Positions 6,842 through 14,772 of a stretch of DNA of 39,481 nt are shown piece after piece. The notes beneath the pieces are model-generated. The model ran no database searches. It saw only the letters and a program-made list of their open reading frames with translations, and was not told where the DNA came from. The stretch is from NCBI RefSeq assembly GCF_938029845.1, contig NZ_CALHGG010000093.1:1-39481 (forward strand). The letters are read 5' to 3'. The stretch comes from an uncultured Capnocytophaga sp. Lineage in GTDB: Bacteria > Bacteroidota > Bacteroidia > Flavobacteriales > Flavobacteriaceae. Position numbers and translations under genes: made by a program. How positions within the stretch are numbered: the stretch's first letter is position 1; each line of letters starts with the position of its first letter.

Positions 6842-8446
6842 ATGCTAAGTCCTAATCAATACTTTACATTGCAACAAGCCTCACAGTGGGCGACGGAATA
6901 TATGGGGAAGAATGTTACTTCCTCAAATATCTCCTATTTAGTACAGTATGGTAAGGTAAAGAAATTTGAAAATAATGGAATTACCCAAATTGCTAAAGAG
7001 GAACTTAAAGCCTATTACGATGCTTTGGGTGGAAATCGCACCTCACAGTGGAAAGAGAAATTAGGTGATGATCTCAACTGGAGTCTCTCATTTGAGCAGT
7101 ATAAAGAAGCAGAAACTACCAAGCACGTACACCGCTTACACCCTTATAAAGGTAAGTTTATTCCGCAGTTAGTAGAGTACTTTTTAGATGGGCATACTGA
7201 TGCTTTCAAAAAAGAAGTCTTTTTTAAAGCTGGTGATATAGTCCTCGACCCTTTTTCGGGTAGTGGTACTACTATGGTGCAAGCATCAGAATTAGGAATG
7301 CACGCTATAGGAGTAGATGTGTCAGCTTTCAATGCGTTCATAGGCAATGCTAAAGTAGGGTATTACGATTTGGCAGATGTGTATAACGAAACGCACCGCA
7401 TTACCCAAGCCTTAAAGGAGTTTTTAGCAGAAAAACACATACTTACCTTTGACGCTGAACTTACCGAAGCGCTCAATAATTTCAATAAGGAGTTCTTCCC
7501 TGTACCCGACTATAAATATCGTTTGCAACGCAAGGAGATAGACGGCAAAGTATACGGAGCTGAAAAAGAGCAACAGTTTTTACCTATTTATCAGTCACTT
7601 GTAGAAAAGTACCACATTCAACTAAAACAAGCTAAAGCAGACACTTTCTTAGACAAGTGGTATATACAGCATGTGCGCGAGGAAATAGATTTTGTGTTTA
7701 ACCTTATTAAACAGATTGCTAATCCTGCTACCAAGCGTATAGTTACCCTCATATTGAGCCGAACTATTCGCAGTTGTCGTGCCACCACTCACGCCGATTT
7801 AGCTACCTTGATAGAGCCTATAACCGCCACTTACTATTGTGCTAAACACGGCAAGGTGTGTAAGCCGCTATTTTCTATCTTAAAATGGTGGGAGACTTAT
7901 GTCAAAGATACAATTAAACGTTTGCAACAATTTAAAGAATTGCGTACGAATACCTACCAGAAGTGTTTACAGGGCGATAGTCGTACTATTGACATTTTTG
8001 AGGCATTAGAGCATAAGAATCCAGAGTTTGCCGCTTTGGCAAGAAAGCAGCAAATAAAAGGCATTTTCTCATCGCCTCCTTATGTAGGGCTGATTGATTA
8101 TCACGAACAACATGCCTATGCTTACGACCTTTTTGGTTTTGAGCGCAATGATGATAAAGAGATAGGTCCCCTTTACAAAGGGCAAGGGCAGGAAGCCAAG
8201 CGTATGTATGTAACGGGTATCGCTGAAGTACTGACCAACAGCAAACGCTTTTTAGCCGATGATTACGATGTATTTTTGGTAGCCAATGACAAATATGGCT
8301 TATACCCCGAAATAGCCGAGCGAGCAGGAATGCGAATTGTAAACCAATACAAACGCCCTGTACTCAACCGTACCGAGAAAGACAAAAACGCGTACGCTGA
8401 GATTATATTTCATTTAAAAGAAAAAGATAAAAACATAGAGATATGA
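6842..8446 (+). CDS. DNA methyltransferase (amino-group type) with N-terminal DNA-binding domain
   Basis: A 534-residue SAM-dependent DNA methyltransferase that protects sites cut by the endonuclease at 10191. Motif I is DPFSGSGTT (136-144), with GVDVSAFNA after it as motif II, and catalytic motif IV is SPPY (411-414), preceded by QGDSRT (378-383). SPPY with this motif I suggests exocyclic amino methylation (N4-cytosine or N6-adenine). The order I, long insert, IV resembles the alpha arrangement, with target recognition in the 180-370 insert. Residues 1-60 (YFTLQQASQWATEY, then SSNISYLVQYGKVKKF) look like a MerR/excisionase-type helix-turn-helix, which could allow autoregulation at the palindrome 6752-6771. 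Its stop overlaps the next ATG by 4 bases. Confidence 0.88.
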   Translation: MLSPNQYFTLQQASQWATEYMGKNVTSSNISYLVQYGKVKKFENNGITQIAKEELKAYYDALGGNRTSQWKEKLGDDLNWSLSFEQYKEAETTKHVHRLHPYKGKFIPQLVEYFLDGHTDAFKKEVFFKAGDIVLDPFSGSGTTMVQASELGMHAIGVDVSAFNAFIGNAKVGYYDLADVYNETHRITQALKEFLAEKHILTFDAELTEALNNFNKEFFPVPDYKYRLQRKEIDGKVYGAEKEQQFLPIYQSLVEKYHIQLKQAKADTFLDKWYIQHVREEIDFVFNLIKQIANPATKRIVTLILSRTIRSCRATTHADLATLIEPITATYYCAKHGKVCKPLFSILKWWETYVKDTIKRLQQFKELRTNTYQKCLQGDSRTIDIFEALEHKNPEFAALARKQQIKGIFSSPPYVGLIDYHEQHAYAYDLFGFERNDDKEIGPLYKGQGQEAKRMYVTGIAEVLTNSKRFLADDYDVFLVANDKYGLYPEIAERAGMRIVNQYKRPVLNRTEKDKNAYAEIIFHLKEKDKNIEI

Positions 8447-9636
8447 CTGAAGAATATAAAGAACCTATTTTTGATGGAGATTATGATCAGGATGATTTAG
8501 AAGATAACTCTTCTTCAATAGAATATGACATATCTGTTTCTCCAAACGATTTTAATGTAAAAACACTCTTTGACTTTATGGAATCTAGAGTCTTTAAGGT
8601 ACCTAATTTTCAAAGAAATTACGTTTGGGATATTAAAAGAGCTTCTAAGTTAATAGAGTCTCTTTTGATAGGAATTCCTATTCCTCAAATATTTCTTTTT
8701 GAGGAAAAGAGAAATAATTTCTTAGTTATTGATGGGCAACAAAGATTAATGACTATTTACTATTTCATTAAAAAAAGATTTCCTAAAAAAGAAAAACGCA
8801 TTGAGTTGAGAAAAATATTTGATGAGAAAGGAAGTATTCCTGACAATATACTATCGGACAATGACTATTTTACAGATTTTACACTAAATTTACCCGAACA
8901 GATTCCTAACAAACCTAATAAATTTAATAAGAAAAATTATTCAACATTAGAAGAATCAGATAAAACCTCTTTTAATCTAAAGACAATTCGACACACAGTG
9001 ATTAAATCATCAGCTTCTGGCGAAGAGGGTAATAATGTAGTTTTTGAAATTTTCAATAGACTTAATACAGGAGGCGTTAATTTAAAGCCTCAAGAAATAA
9101 GAACAAGCCTGTATCATTCTAACTTCTATGAATTATTGTACAAGTTGAATCTGAAAGATGAGTGGAGGAAATTGTTATCAACAGAAACTCCAGACATTAA
9201 TATGAAGGAAGTTGAAATACTTTTACGTGGTTTTGCAATGCTTATAGATAGAGAAAACTATAAACCAAGTATGACAAAATTCTTAAATGGTTTTTCTTTT
9301 AAAGCGAAAGAGAATAGTGACGAAGAAAATAAATTGTTAGAAAATATTTTTAACCATTTTATTTTACATATAAATTCTTTGGGAGATAATAAAATCTTTT
9401 GGACAAGTAACAGCAGATTTAATATTTCTGTCTATGAAGTGGTTTTTACTACTTTATGTGAAAACGCCTATAAAGAAAAGGATGCTTCTAAAATTTCACA
9501 TACAGAGAAAGAAAAAATAGACTCTTTAAAAAAAGATGAAGAGTTTATAAAAGCATATTCTCAAAGAACTACAAGTGTAGATAACACACAAAAAAGAAGT
9601 GAAATTGCTAAAAGAATATTATTAGGTAATGGATGA
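8443..9636 (+). CDS. DUF262 (GmrSD-like, ParB-fold) protein
   Basis: The protein has 397 residues with an N-terminal DUF262 domain: VPNFQRNYVW (53-62), a GIPIPQIFLFE strand (77-87), DGQQR (97-101) and the conserved FEIFNRLNTGGVNLKPQEIR (201-220). DUF262 is related to the ParB/Srx fold and occurs in GmrS-type modification-dependent nucleases and other anti-phage proteins, where DGQQR is required for NTP use or cleavage. No HNH motif (DUF1524, GmrD part) is evident in the C-terminal half, so it is not a full GmrSD. The gene is very AT-rich: my counts give 28% GC (8581-8640) and 25% (9361-9420) against 43-50% in two stretches of the methyltransferase gene. Overlaps both neighbours (4 and 8 bases). 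Confidence 0.88.
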   Translation: MTEEYKEPIFDGDYDQDDLEDNSSSIEYDISVSPNDFNVKTLFDFMESRVFKVPNFQRNYVWDIKRASKLIESLLIGIPIPQIFLFEEKRNNFLVIDGQQRLMTIYYFIKKRFPKKEKRIELRKIFDEKGSIPDNILSDNDYFTDFTLNLPEQIPNKPNKFNKKNYSTLEESDKTSFNLKTIRHTVIKSSASGEEGNNVVFEIFNRLNTGGVNLKPQEIRTSLYHSNFYELLYKLNLKDEWRKLLSTETPDINMKEVEILLRGFAMLIDRENYKPSMTKFLNGFSFKAKENSDEENKLLENIFNHFILHINSLGDNKIFWTSNSRFNISVYEVVFTTLCENAYKEKDASKISHTEKEKIDSLKKDEEFIKAYSQRTTSVDNTQKRSEIAKRILLGNG

Positions 9637-10216
9637 GAACAAGACCTCAGTTGATATATTATGGGAAGAAATCACTTCTATTCAAAAAATATTGGGGGAA
9701 GCAAAAGAAGGTTCTTCTTTGAATGATTATAATAAAACAATAAGAAAGGTTTTGTTATTATCTTGTGCTAGTTTTTTTGAAGTAGAAATGACCGAAATGC
9801 TTAAAAGGTATGTAAGAAATGTTTCTAATAATGATGAAAAACTAGTTAATTTCCTAGAAAAACAAGCTATTAATATGAGATATCATACTCTAATTAATAG
9901 TTGGGGTGAAAAGAATAATCCTAATAGCCCTGCGAAAAACATTAATTCTTTTTTAAGTCTATTTGGTGAAGATTTTAAAACAAAAGTAACTTCTTACATA
10001 AAAGAAGATAACAATTTTGATATAAGTAAAAATGCTTTCTTAGAAATAGGTCATATTAGGAATATATTAGTACATAATGATTTTGCTTCATATCTTTATG
10101 AAAATAAAACACCGAGAGATATATTTGATTTGTATACAAAAGCAAAATACTTTATACCAAAAATTGAAGAATTACTAAATATGAAAGAAGATGCTAACCC
10201 CACAACAAATAACTAA
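9629..10216 (+). CDS. HEPN-domain protein (MAE_28990/MAE_18760-like)
   Basis: The 195-residue all-helical protein looks like a HEPN putative RNase. The key motif R-x4-H is present as RNILVH (R144 and H149), preceded by EIGHI and followed by ND, the usual HEPN active-site surrounding; the first helices (RKVLLLSCASFFEVEMTEML) match the family of HEPN-like nucleases often annotated after MAE_28990. HEPN RNases typically stop growth or cut RNA in toxin-antitoxin and abortive infection systems. The gene shares the AT-rich composition of the DUF262 gene (32% GC in 9901-9960) and overlaps it by 8 bases, so the two probably form one module. It overlaps the endonuclease start by 26 bases. Confidence 0.85.
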   Translation: MDENKTSVDILWEEITSIQKILGEAKEGSSLNDYNKTIRKVLLLSCASFFEVEMTEMLKRYVRNVSNNDEKLVNFLEKQAINMRYHTLINSWGEKNNPNSPAKNINSFLSLFGEDFKTKVTSYIKEDNNFDISKNAFLEIGHIRNILVHNDFASYLYENKTPRDIFDLYTKAKYFIPKIEELLNMKEDANPTTNN

Positions 10217-10967
10217 TGTAGAAAACACGCTTAGGCATAGTCTTAGAACAAAGTTTCAACACTATAACCCTGAGCCTGCGGTGATGCCTTTCCATACACG
10301 CTTATTGGGTAAAGACCGTATGGCATTGTTTTCGTTTATTCATTCTTTGAATACTAATTTTGGTACGAGCATTTTTGAGCCTGTAGCAAAATCATTAGCT
10401 GAATCTCGGTTTAAGGTTGCTAAATTACAAGCGGTAGCAGGTGATAAGATAAGTGAAAAAGCGCAACGGGTTATTCAGGATATTATGGATAACCTTACCG
10501 TAAATGGTAATCCTAATAAGATAAATGAAATACAAGCTATTAGGGCAGTTTGTCAGAAAGGAAAAATGAACACGGTAAAGCCTACCAAAGTAGATGTGTG
10601 GTTAGAAAGTCATTCAGATGAACTTTTCTTGTTTGACATTAAAACAGCTAAACCTAACAAAGGAGGTTTTAAAGAATTTAAACGCACTTTATTAGAATGG
10701 GTAGGTTGTGTATTGGCTGAAAACCCTAATAGAAAAATACATACCCTTATTGCTATACCTTACAATCCGTATGAACCTAAACCTTATTCACGCTGGACGA
10801 TGGCGGGAATGTTAGATTTAGATAACGAGCTAAAAGTAGCCCAAGAGTTTTGGGATTTTCTTGCAGGTGAGAATGCCTATCAAGATTTGTTAGATTGCTT
10901 TGAGCGTGTAGGTATAGAACTACACAATGAAATAGATGAATACTTTAAAAGATTTAATAACCTATAA
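10191..10967 (+). CDS. TdeIII-family type II restriction endonuclease
   Basis: The 258-residue protein resembles the TdeIII family named after an enzyme of Treponema denticola. The nuclease core is of the PD-(D/E)xK type: D135 in TKVDVWLE, then 13 residues, then D149-I-K151 in LFLFDIKTAKPNKGGF; the FDIKTAKPN stretch and the following FKRTLLEW are what I recognise as family-specific. The start is the ATG at 10191, 26 bases inside the HEPN gene. It would cut unmethylated foreign DNA at the site protected by the methyltransferase at 6842; I do not claim the recognition sequence. The operon continues, possibly, into sufC 11 bases downstream. Confidence 0.88.
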   Translation: MLTPQQITNVENTLRHSLRTKFQHYNPEPAVMPFHTRLLGKDRMALFSFIHSLNTNFGTSIFEPVAKSLAESRFKVAKLQAVAGDKISEKAQRVIQDIMDNLTVNGNPNKINEIQAIRAVCQKGKMNTVKPTKVDVWLESHSDELFLFDIKTAKPNKGGFKEFKRTLLEWVGCVLAENPNRKIHTLIAIPYNPYEPKPYSRWTMAGMLDLDNELKVAQEFWDFLAGENAYQDLLDCFERVGIELHNEIDEYFKRFNNL

Positions 10968-10978
10968 AATAATCAAAA

Positions 10979-11716
10979 ATGTTAATAATAAAAAATCTCC
11001 ACGCGGGTGTGGATGGTAAGGAAATCCTTAAAGGAATCAACTTAGAAGTAAAAGCAGGTGAGGTGCATGCCATTATGGGACCTAATGGAGCGGGTAAGTC
11101 TACGCTCTCTTCTGTAATTTCGGGCAATGAAAATTTTGAGGTAACCGAGGGGGATGTAATCCTCAATGGGGAGAGCCTCCTTGAGGACGCTCCTGAAGAA
11201 CGTGCTCACAAGGGTATCTTTATGTCGTTCCAGTATCCAGTGGAAATACCAGGGATATCAGTCACTAACTTTATCAAAACGGCTATCAATGAGAGTCGCA
11301 AAGCAAAAGGACTCCCTGAAATGCCTGCGGGGGAACTCCTTAAGAAAATACGTGAAAAAGCAGCCCTTTTGGAAATCAATCCTGACTTTTTGTCACGTTC
11401 CCTTAATCAAGGTTTTTCAGGAGGGGAGAAGAAGCGCAATGAGATCTTCCAAATGGCGATGCTCGAACCGAAAGTAGCTATCCTCGATGAGACGGACTCT
11501 GGTCTTGATATAGATGCATTACGTATTGTTGCCAATGGCGTGAACAAGCTCAAGAGTAAGGATAATGCTGTGATTGTCATCACTCACTACCAACGTCTTT
11601 TGGACTACATTGTTCCCGATTATGTACATGTGCTTTCCGATGGTAAAATCGTAAAAACAGGTGACAAAAACCTTGCGTTAGAGTTAGAGGAAAAGGGCTA
11701 TGATTGGCTTAAATAG
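10979..11716 (+). CDS. sufC: SufC, ATPase of the SUF Fe-S cluster scaffold
   Basis: SufC (245 residues, normal length) is the ABC-type ATPase of the SufBCD complex that assembles Fe-S clusters in the cytoplasm. Walker A GPNGAGKST (34-42), signature SGGE in QGFSGGEKKRNE (144-155), Walker B VAILDE (166-171) followed by the D-loop SGLD, and the switch His in VITHYQRLL are all present; the SGGEKKRNEI context distinguishes SufC from transporters. In related genomes sufC normally follows sufB. Here the gene upstream is a restriction endonuclease, only 11 bases away, with no visible promoter in between, so sufC may depend on the defence operon promoter or on a promoter inside the endonuclease gene. 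Confidence 0.95.
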   Translation: MLIIKNLHAGVDGKEILKGINLEVKAGEVHAIMGPNGAGKSTLSSVISGNENFEVTEGDVILNGESLLEDAPEERAHKGIFMSFQYPVEIPGISVTNFIKTAINESRKAKGLPEMPAGELLKKIREKAALLEINPDFLSRSLNQGFSGGEKKRNEIFQMAMLEPKVAILDETDSGLDIDALRIVANGVNKLKSKDNAVIVITHYQRLLDYIVPDYVHVLSDGKIVKTGDKNLALELEEKGYDWLK

Positions 11717-11767
11717 TGACTAATGACAAGTGACTAACTACTAACCACTAATCACTAACAACTGATA
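11717..11767 (+). repeat. Degenerate TGACTAA/ACTAACCACTAA leader before sufD
   Basis: The sufC-sufD spacer consists of short degenerate units (TGACTAATGACAAG, ACTAACTACTAACCACTAA) and ends in ACTAACAACTGATA (11754-11767), which occurs identically just before the start codon at 14773. No hairpin here, unlike the copies between convergent genes. Confidence 0.5.
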
Positions 11768-11771
11768 AATC

Positions 11772-13067
11772 ATGGATTTAAAAGAAAAATGGGTAGCCTC
11801 CTTTGAGGCATTCCCACACAAGGACGATATATTAAAAGACATTCGCCGAGAAGCCCTCAGTTTCTTTGGCGAAAAAGGCTTCCCTCATAAGAAGGTGGAA
11901 GCATGGAAATACACTTCGCTCAAGGATATTCAAGCAACAGATTACACGCTGTGGCAGCCTACACATGCTAAAAAGACATTTGCTCCAGAGGTGTTACACC
12001 CTTATTGGATAGAGGGTAGCCACTTATTGGTGTTTGTTAATGGCTTTTTCAGTGCAGAAATGTCCAATACTGATAGTGCGAACTTTACCGTAACGCCCCT
12101 ATTAGAGGCTTTGCACAAGGGAGGAGCTCCTTTTGTAAGCAAATACTTCAATGCAGATACGGAGAAAGGGGATGTCTTCACAGCACTTAATACGGCTTAT
12201 GCCGCCGAGGGGGTCTATATAGAGGTGCCCAAAGGCAAGGTGGTGGAAAAGCCTATCCAACTGCTTTATCTGAGTGATAGTACAGTGCCTACTTGCTACC
12301 AGCCACGCAATATTATTTCACTAGGGGAGAATGCGGAGCTTAAGGTTATTGAGATGCACCACAACCTATGTGAGCAACAAGTGCTGACCAATGCGGTGAC
12401 AGAGGTATTTGTCGCCAAGGATGCACATTTGGACTATTACAAATTGCAGAATGATAAGCTCAACGCTTCACTCATTGACAACACTTATATTTCACAAGAG
12501 GCACAAAGCCATGCTAGCGTACATACTTTCTCTTTTGGAGGTACCCTTACGCGTAACAATCTGAACTTCTATCATCATGGGGAGTACTTGGAATCCACAC
12601 TTAAGGGATTGAGTATTTTGCAAGGCACGCAACATACCGACCATTATACTTTGGTGAACCATGCTCAGGCTAACTGTGAGAGCCACCAAGACTATAAGAG
12701 TATTGTAAATGAGGAGGCTACCAATGTGTTCAATGGAAAAATCATGGTAGAACAGATTGCTCAAAAAACAAATGCTTACCAACAGAATGACAATATTTTG
12801 CTTTCTGAAAAGGCGACTGTATACACCAAGCCCCAGTTGGAAATCTTTGCAGATGATGTGAAGTGTTCGCACGGCTGTACAGTAGGCTCGCTTAGCCCTG
12901 AGTCTCTGTTTTACTTACAGACACGTGGAATAGGAAAGAAAGAAGCATCGGCCTTACTCACCTATGCTTTTGCCAATACCGTGTTGGAGAGTGTTAAGAT
13001 ACCTGCCCTTTCTGACTATGTCAATAAGATCATCGCAGCCAAACTGGATGTGAAAGTTGATTTTTAG
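11772..13067 (+). CDS. sufD: SufD, Fe-S cluster assembly scaffold protein
   Basis: SufD (431 residues) is the second beta-helix subunit of the SufBC2D scaffold. The C-terminal SufBD signature is clear: KCSHGCTVGSL, with C365, S366, H367 and G368, then FYLQTRGI and the helical end. The N-terminal VEAWKYTSLKDI is also typical of SufD. The role is cytoplasmic cluster assembly before transfer to carrier proteins. sufS, commonly next in this group, does not follow; a promoter for an unrelated secreted protein comes instead. The 55-base spacer after sufC is a degenerate repeat, and the two genes are probably co-transcribed. Confidence 0.94.
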   Translation: MDLKEKWVASFEAFPHKDDILKDIRREALSFFGEKGFPHKKVEAWKYTSLKDIQATDYTLWQPTHAKKTFAPEVLHPYWIEGSHLLVFVNGFFSAEMSNTDSANFTVTPLLEALHKGGAPFVSKYFNADTEKGDVFTALNTAYAAEGVYIEVPKGKVVEKPIQLLYLSDSTVPTCYQPRNIISLGENAELKVIEMHHNLCEQQVLTNAVTEVFVAKDAHLDYYKLQNDKLNASLIDNTYISQEAQSHASVHTFSFGGTLTRNNLNFYHHGEYLESTLKGLSILQGTQHTDHYTLVNHAQANCESHQDYKSIVNEEATNVFNGKIMVEQIAQKTNAYQQNDNILLSEKATVYTKPQLEIFADDVKCSHGCTVGSLSPESLFYLQTRGIGKKEASALLTYAFANTVLESVKIPALSDYVNKIIAAKLDVKVDF

Positions 13068-13078
13068 GGGGCAAAAGG

Positions 13079-13109
13079 TTGTTTTCTTACAGGAAAAATC
13101 GTATTTTTG
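13079..13109 (+). promoter_or_regulatory. Promoter of the secreted-protein gene at 13127
   Basis: TTG (13079-13081), 20 bases, TATTTTTG (13102-13109), a full match to the Bacteroidota consensus. The expected transcript start is only about 10 bases before the ATG, giving a very short leader. Confidence 0.7.
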
Positions 13110-13126
13110 TAGGGTAACAAAATAGA

Positions 13127-13801
13127 ATGCAATCTGTCTTTAAGAAAATACTCCTTATTTCCTTATTATTTACGGGGAATCTGTATGCTCAGAAAGAACT
13201 TTTCTGGGGAGAAATAGCGCACCATTCATCTGTTTTTAGTAGAATAGATGAATACAAGGCCGTATTTCTCCCTTCTAATTCATGGGAGACTTGCCAGCGA
13301 GTGCATTATCTTCAGGGGGCGGACAGTGCTTCTCTTATGGAAATACATAAGGGAAAGCGTCCTGCGCCCTCTTCCTATCTCTGTCCGAACTATATAGCGG
13401 TACATCTGAGTACATTTCTACAAGGCGGTTCCTTGCTTGTTCCCAAGGATGTATTGGACAAATACGGTCGAGCACTTATAGGACGTCCTGATAATACACT
13501 CTTTATTATATCCAAAGAGCAGATGGATTGTCTTTTAGAAGAGGCAGATGGTTCTATTGACCGGATAGAAGCTGCCTTGGGAGTTCCAGATGGATATTGG
13601 GCAGGGCGAATCATTTGCCGTATAGATATTCCACATCCAGAGAATTTTCATATAAGAATGCCCTCAGGCAATGAACAAGGGGTCAATGCTCTTTGGCTAC
13701 CAGGGGGCTATCTGTGGCAGGGCTATCGGGAGGCTATTATTGATCGTGTTCCCGAAGGTGCCTATGTAGAAACAGTTATAAAGGTAAAAGATAAAAAGTA
13801 A
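13127..13801 (+). CDS. Secreted protein of unknown function
   Basis: The protein has 224 residues and starts with a standard signal peptide (MQSVFKKILLISLLFTGNLYA, cleavage likely after YA before QKELFW), so it should be periplasmic or secreted. The mature part has 203 residues, mixed alpha/beta, with DSASLMEIHKGKRPAPSSY near the front and a C-terminal stretch NALWLPGGYLWQGYREAII followed by DRVPEGAYVE. I do not recognise the family. It has no C-terminal secretion domain of the type IX kind. It is expressed from its own promoter and separated from the convergent sod gene by a strong hairpin. Confidence 0.75.
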   Translation: MQSVFKKILLISLLFTGNLYAQKELFWGEIAHHSSVFSRIDEYKAVFLPSNSWETCQRVHYLQGADSASLMEIHKGKRPAPSSYLCPNYIAVHLSTFLQGGSLLVPKDVLDKYGRALIGRPDNTLFIISKEQMDCLLEEADGSIDRIEAALGVPDGYWAGRIICRIDIPHPENFHIRMPSGNEQGVNALWLPGGYLWQGYREAIIDRVPEGAYVETVIKVKDKK

Positions 13802-13844
13802 AAGGTAAAACCAAGTGGATACTTGGAAATACCTTTTACTTTTT
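13793..13844. terminator. Bidirectional hairpin between convergent genes
   Basis: AAAAAGTAAAAGGTA (13793-13807) and its exact reverse complement (13830-13844), 15 base pairs, with an inner stem CCAAGT/ACTTGG in the loop. A-rich on the left and T-rich on the right, so it offers a U-tract for transcription in either direction. It overlaps the last codons of the plus-strand gene. Confidence 0.75.
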
Positions 13845-13867
13845 GTTCATATACTCGCTTGTGCGAC

Positions 13868-14620
13868 CTATTTTTTACTTTGTTCGAACTTTTCCGCTAC
13901 TTTGTCCCAGTTGATAACATTGAAGAAAGCATCAATATATTTAGGACGTTGGTTTTGGTATTTTAGGTAGTAAGCGTGTTCCCATACATCCAAAGCAAGG
14001 ATAGGAGTTCCTTGTATAGGCATATTGGGCATAAGAGGGTTGTCTTGGTTAGGAGTGTCGCCTATATGTAGTTTGCCATCTTGACCAACCACAAGCCATG
14101 CCCAACCTGAACCAAATTGCTTAGCGGCAGCATCAGCAAACTGGTTTTTGAAGTTCTCAAATGAACCGAAGTCAGCATTGATTTGCTCCAATAGCTTGCC
14201 TTGAGGCGTAGTTTTCTTAGGAGTCATTATTTCCCAGAAAAGTGTGTGGTTGTAGTAACCTCCTGCATTGTTGCGAACAGCCTTGTTATTCAAATCCAAA
14301 GAAGAGAGAATCTGTTCTATGCTTTGGCTCTCAAGGGCAGTACCAGCGATCGCTTTGTTTAGGTTGTTGGTATAAGCCAAATAGTGCTTAGAATAGTGGA
14401 TAGACATGGTACGCCCATCTATGTAAGGTTCTAAGTCACTGTAACCATAGGCAAGACCAGAGAGTTGGAATTTGCCTTGGGCTTTTACCTCGCTTGGATT
14501 GCCCCAATTTTCTTGTGCAACCGCTTGTTTTACAGTTTCTTGAGCAGCAGATTGTGCTGTCTTTGGACAATGGCAGGAAGCAACCGCCGCCAATATCCCT
14601 GGTAGAATGATTTTTTTCAT
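13868..14620 (-). CDS. sod: Superoxide dismutase (Fe/Mn family) with lipoprotein signal peptide
   Basis: The start is the ATG at 14620 (MKKIILPGILAAVASC), not the longer frame to 14746, because the signal peptide begins there and a promoter box lies at 14678-14685. The protein of 250 residues detoxifies superoxide. Metal ligands fit the family: H75 (SIHYSKH), H125 (YYNHTLFW), D211 and H215 (DVWEHAYY). The NNAGG stretch before H125 and the Gln in TPNQDNP resemble Mn-type enzymes, so Mn or cambialistic use is likely. Most such enzymes are cytoplasmic, but this one carries the lipobox VASC (C16), followed by a 30-residue linker. No acidic surface-export signal directly follows the cysteine, so it is probably anchored facing the periplasm (inference). 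Confidence 0.92.
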   Translation of the reverse strand: MKKIILPGILAAVASCHCPKTAQSAAQETVKQAVAQENWGNPSEVKAQGKFQLSGLAYGYSDLEPYIDGRTMSIHYSKHYLAYTNNLNKAIAGTALESQSIEQILSSLDLNNKAVRNNAGGYYNHTLFWEIMTPKKTTPQGKLLEQINADFGSFENFKNQFADAAAKQFGSGWAWLVVGQDGKLHIGDTPNQDNPLMPNMPIQGTPILALDVWEHAYYLKYQNQRPKYIDAFFNVINWDKVAEKFEQSKK

Positions 14621-14677
14621 TTTATAATGGATTAAGTAAGAGGAAATAATGTCGGGTGGGTTAGAAGAATTCTGGGG

Positions 14678-14685
14678 CAAAGATA
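14678..14685 (-). promoter_or_regulatory. Promoter -7 box of sod
   Basis: TATCTTTG on the minus strand, 58 bases before the sod start. No convincing TTG at the -33 distance, so the promoter may need an activator or be weak. Confidence 0.5.
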
Positions 14686-14772
14686 CAAAAAAAGAGAAGA
14701 ATGAAAAGTAAAAAGTAAAAAACATTAACAAATAAAGACTAACCACTAAAAACTAAAAACTAACAACTGATA

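Noticed and set aside
6822..6848. Eight-codon mini-frame (MEGETPLC) ending across the methyltransferase start, as a possible leader peptide
   Set aside because: It is short enough to arise by chance from the Shine-Dalgarno-like AAGGAGAG, and no regulatory hairpin accompanies it.
12492..12872. 126-codon minus-strand frame inside sufD
   Set aside because: It is fully contained in a well-conserved gene and has no promoter or recognisable product.
13868..14746. Longer version of the superoxide dismutase with 42 extra N-terminal residues
   Set aside because: The extra part would bury the signal peptide in the middle of the protein and would start upstream of the -7 box at 14678-14685.
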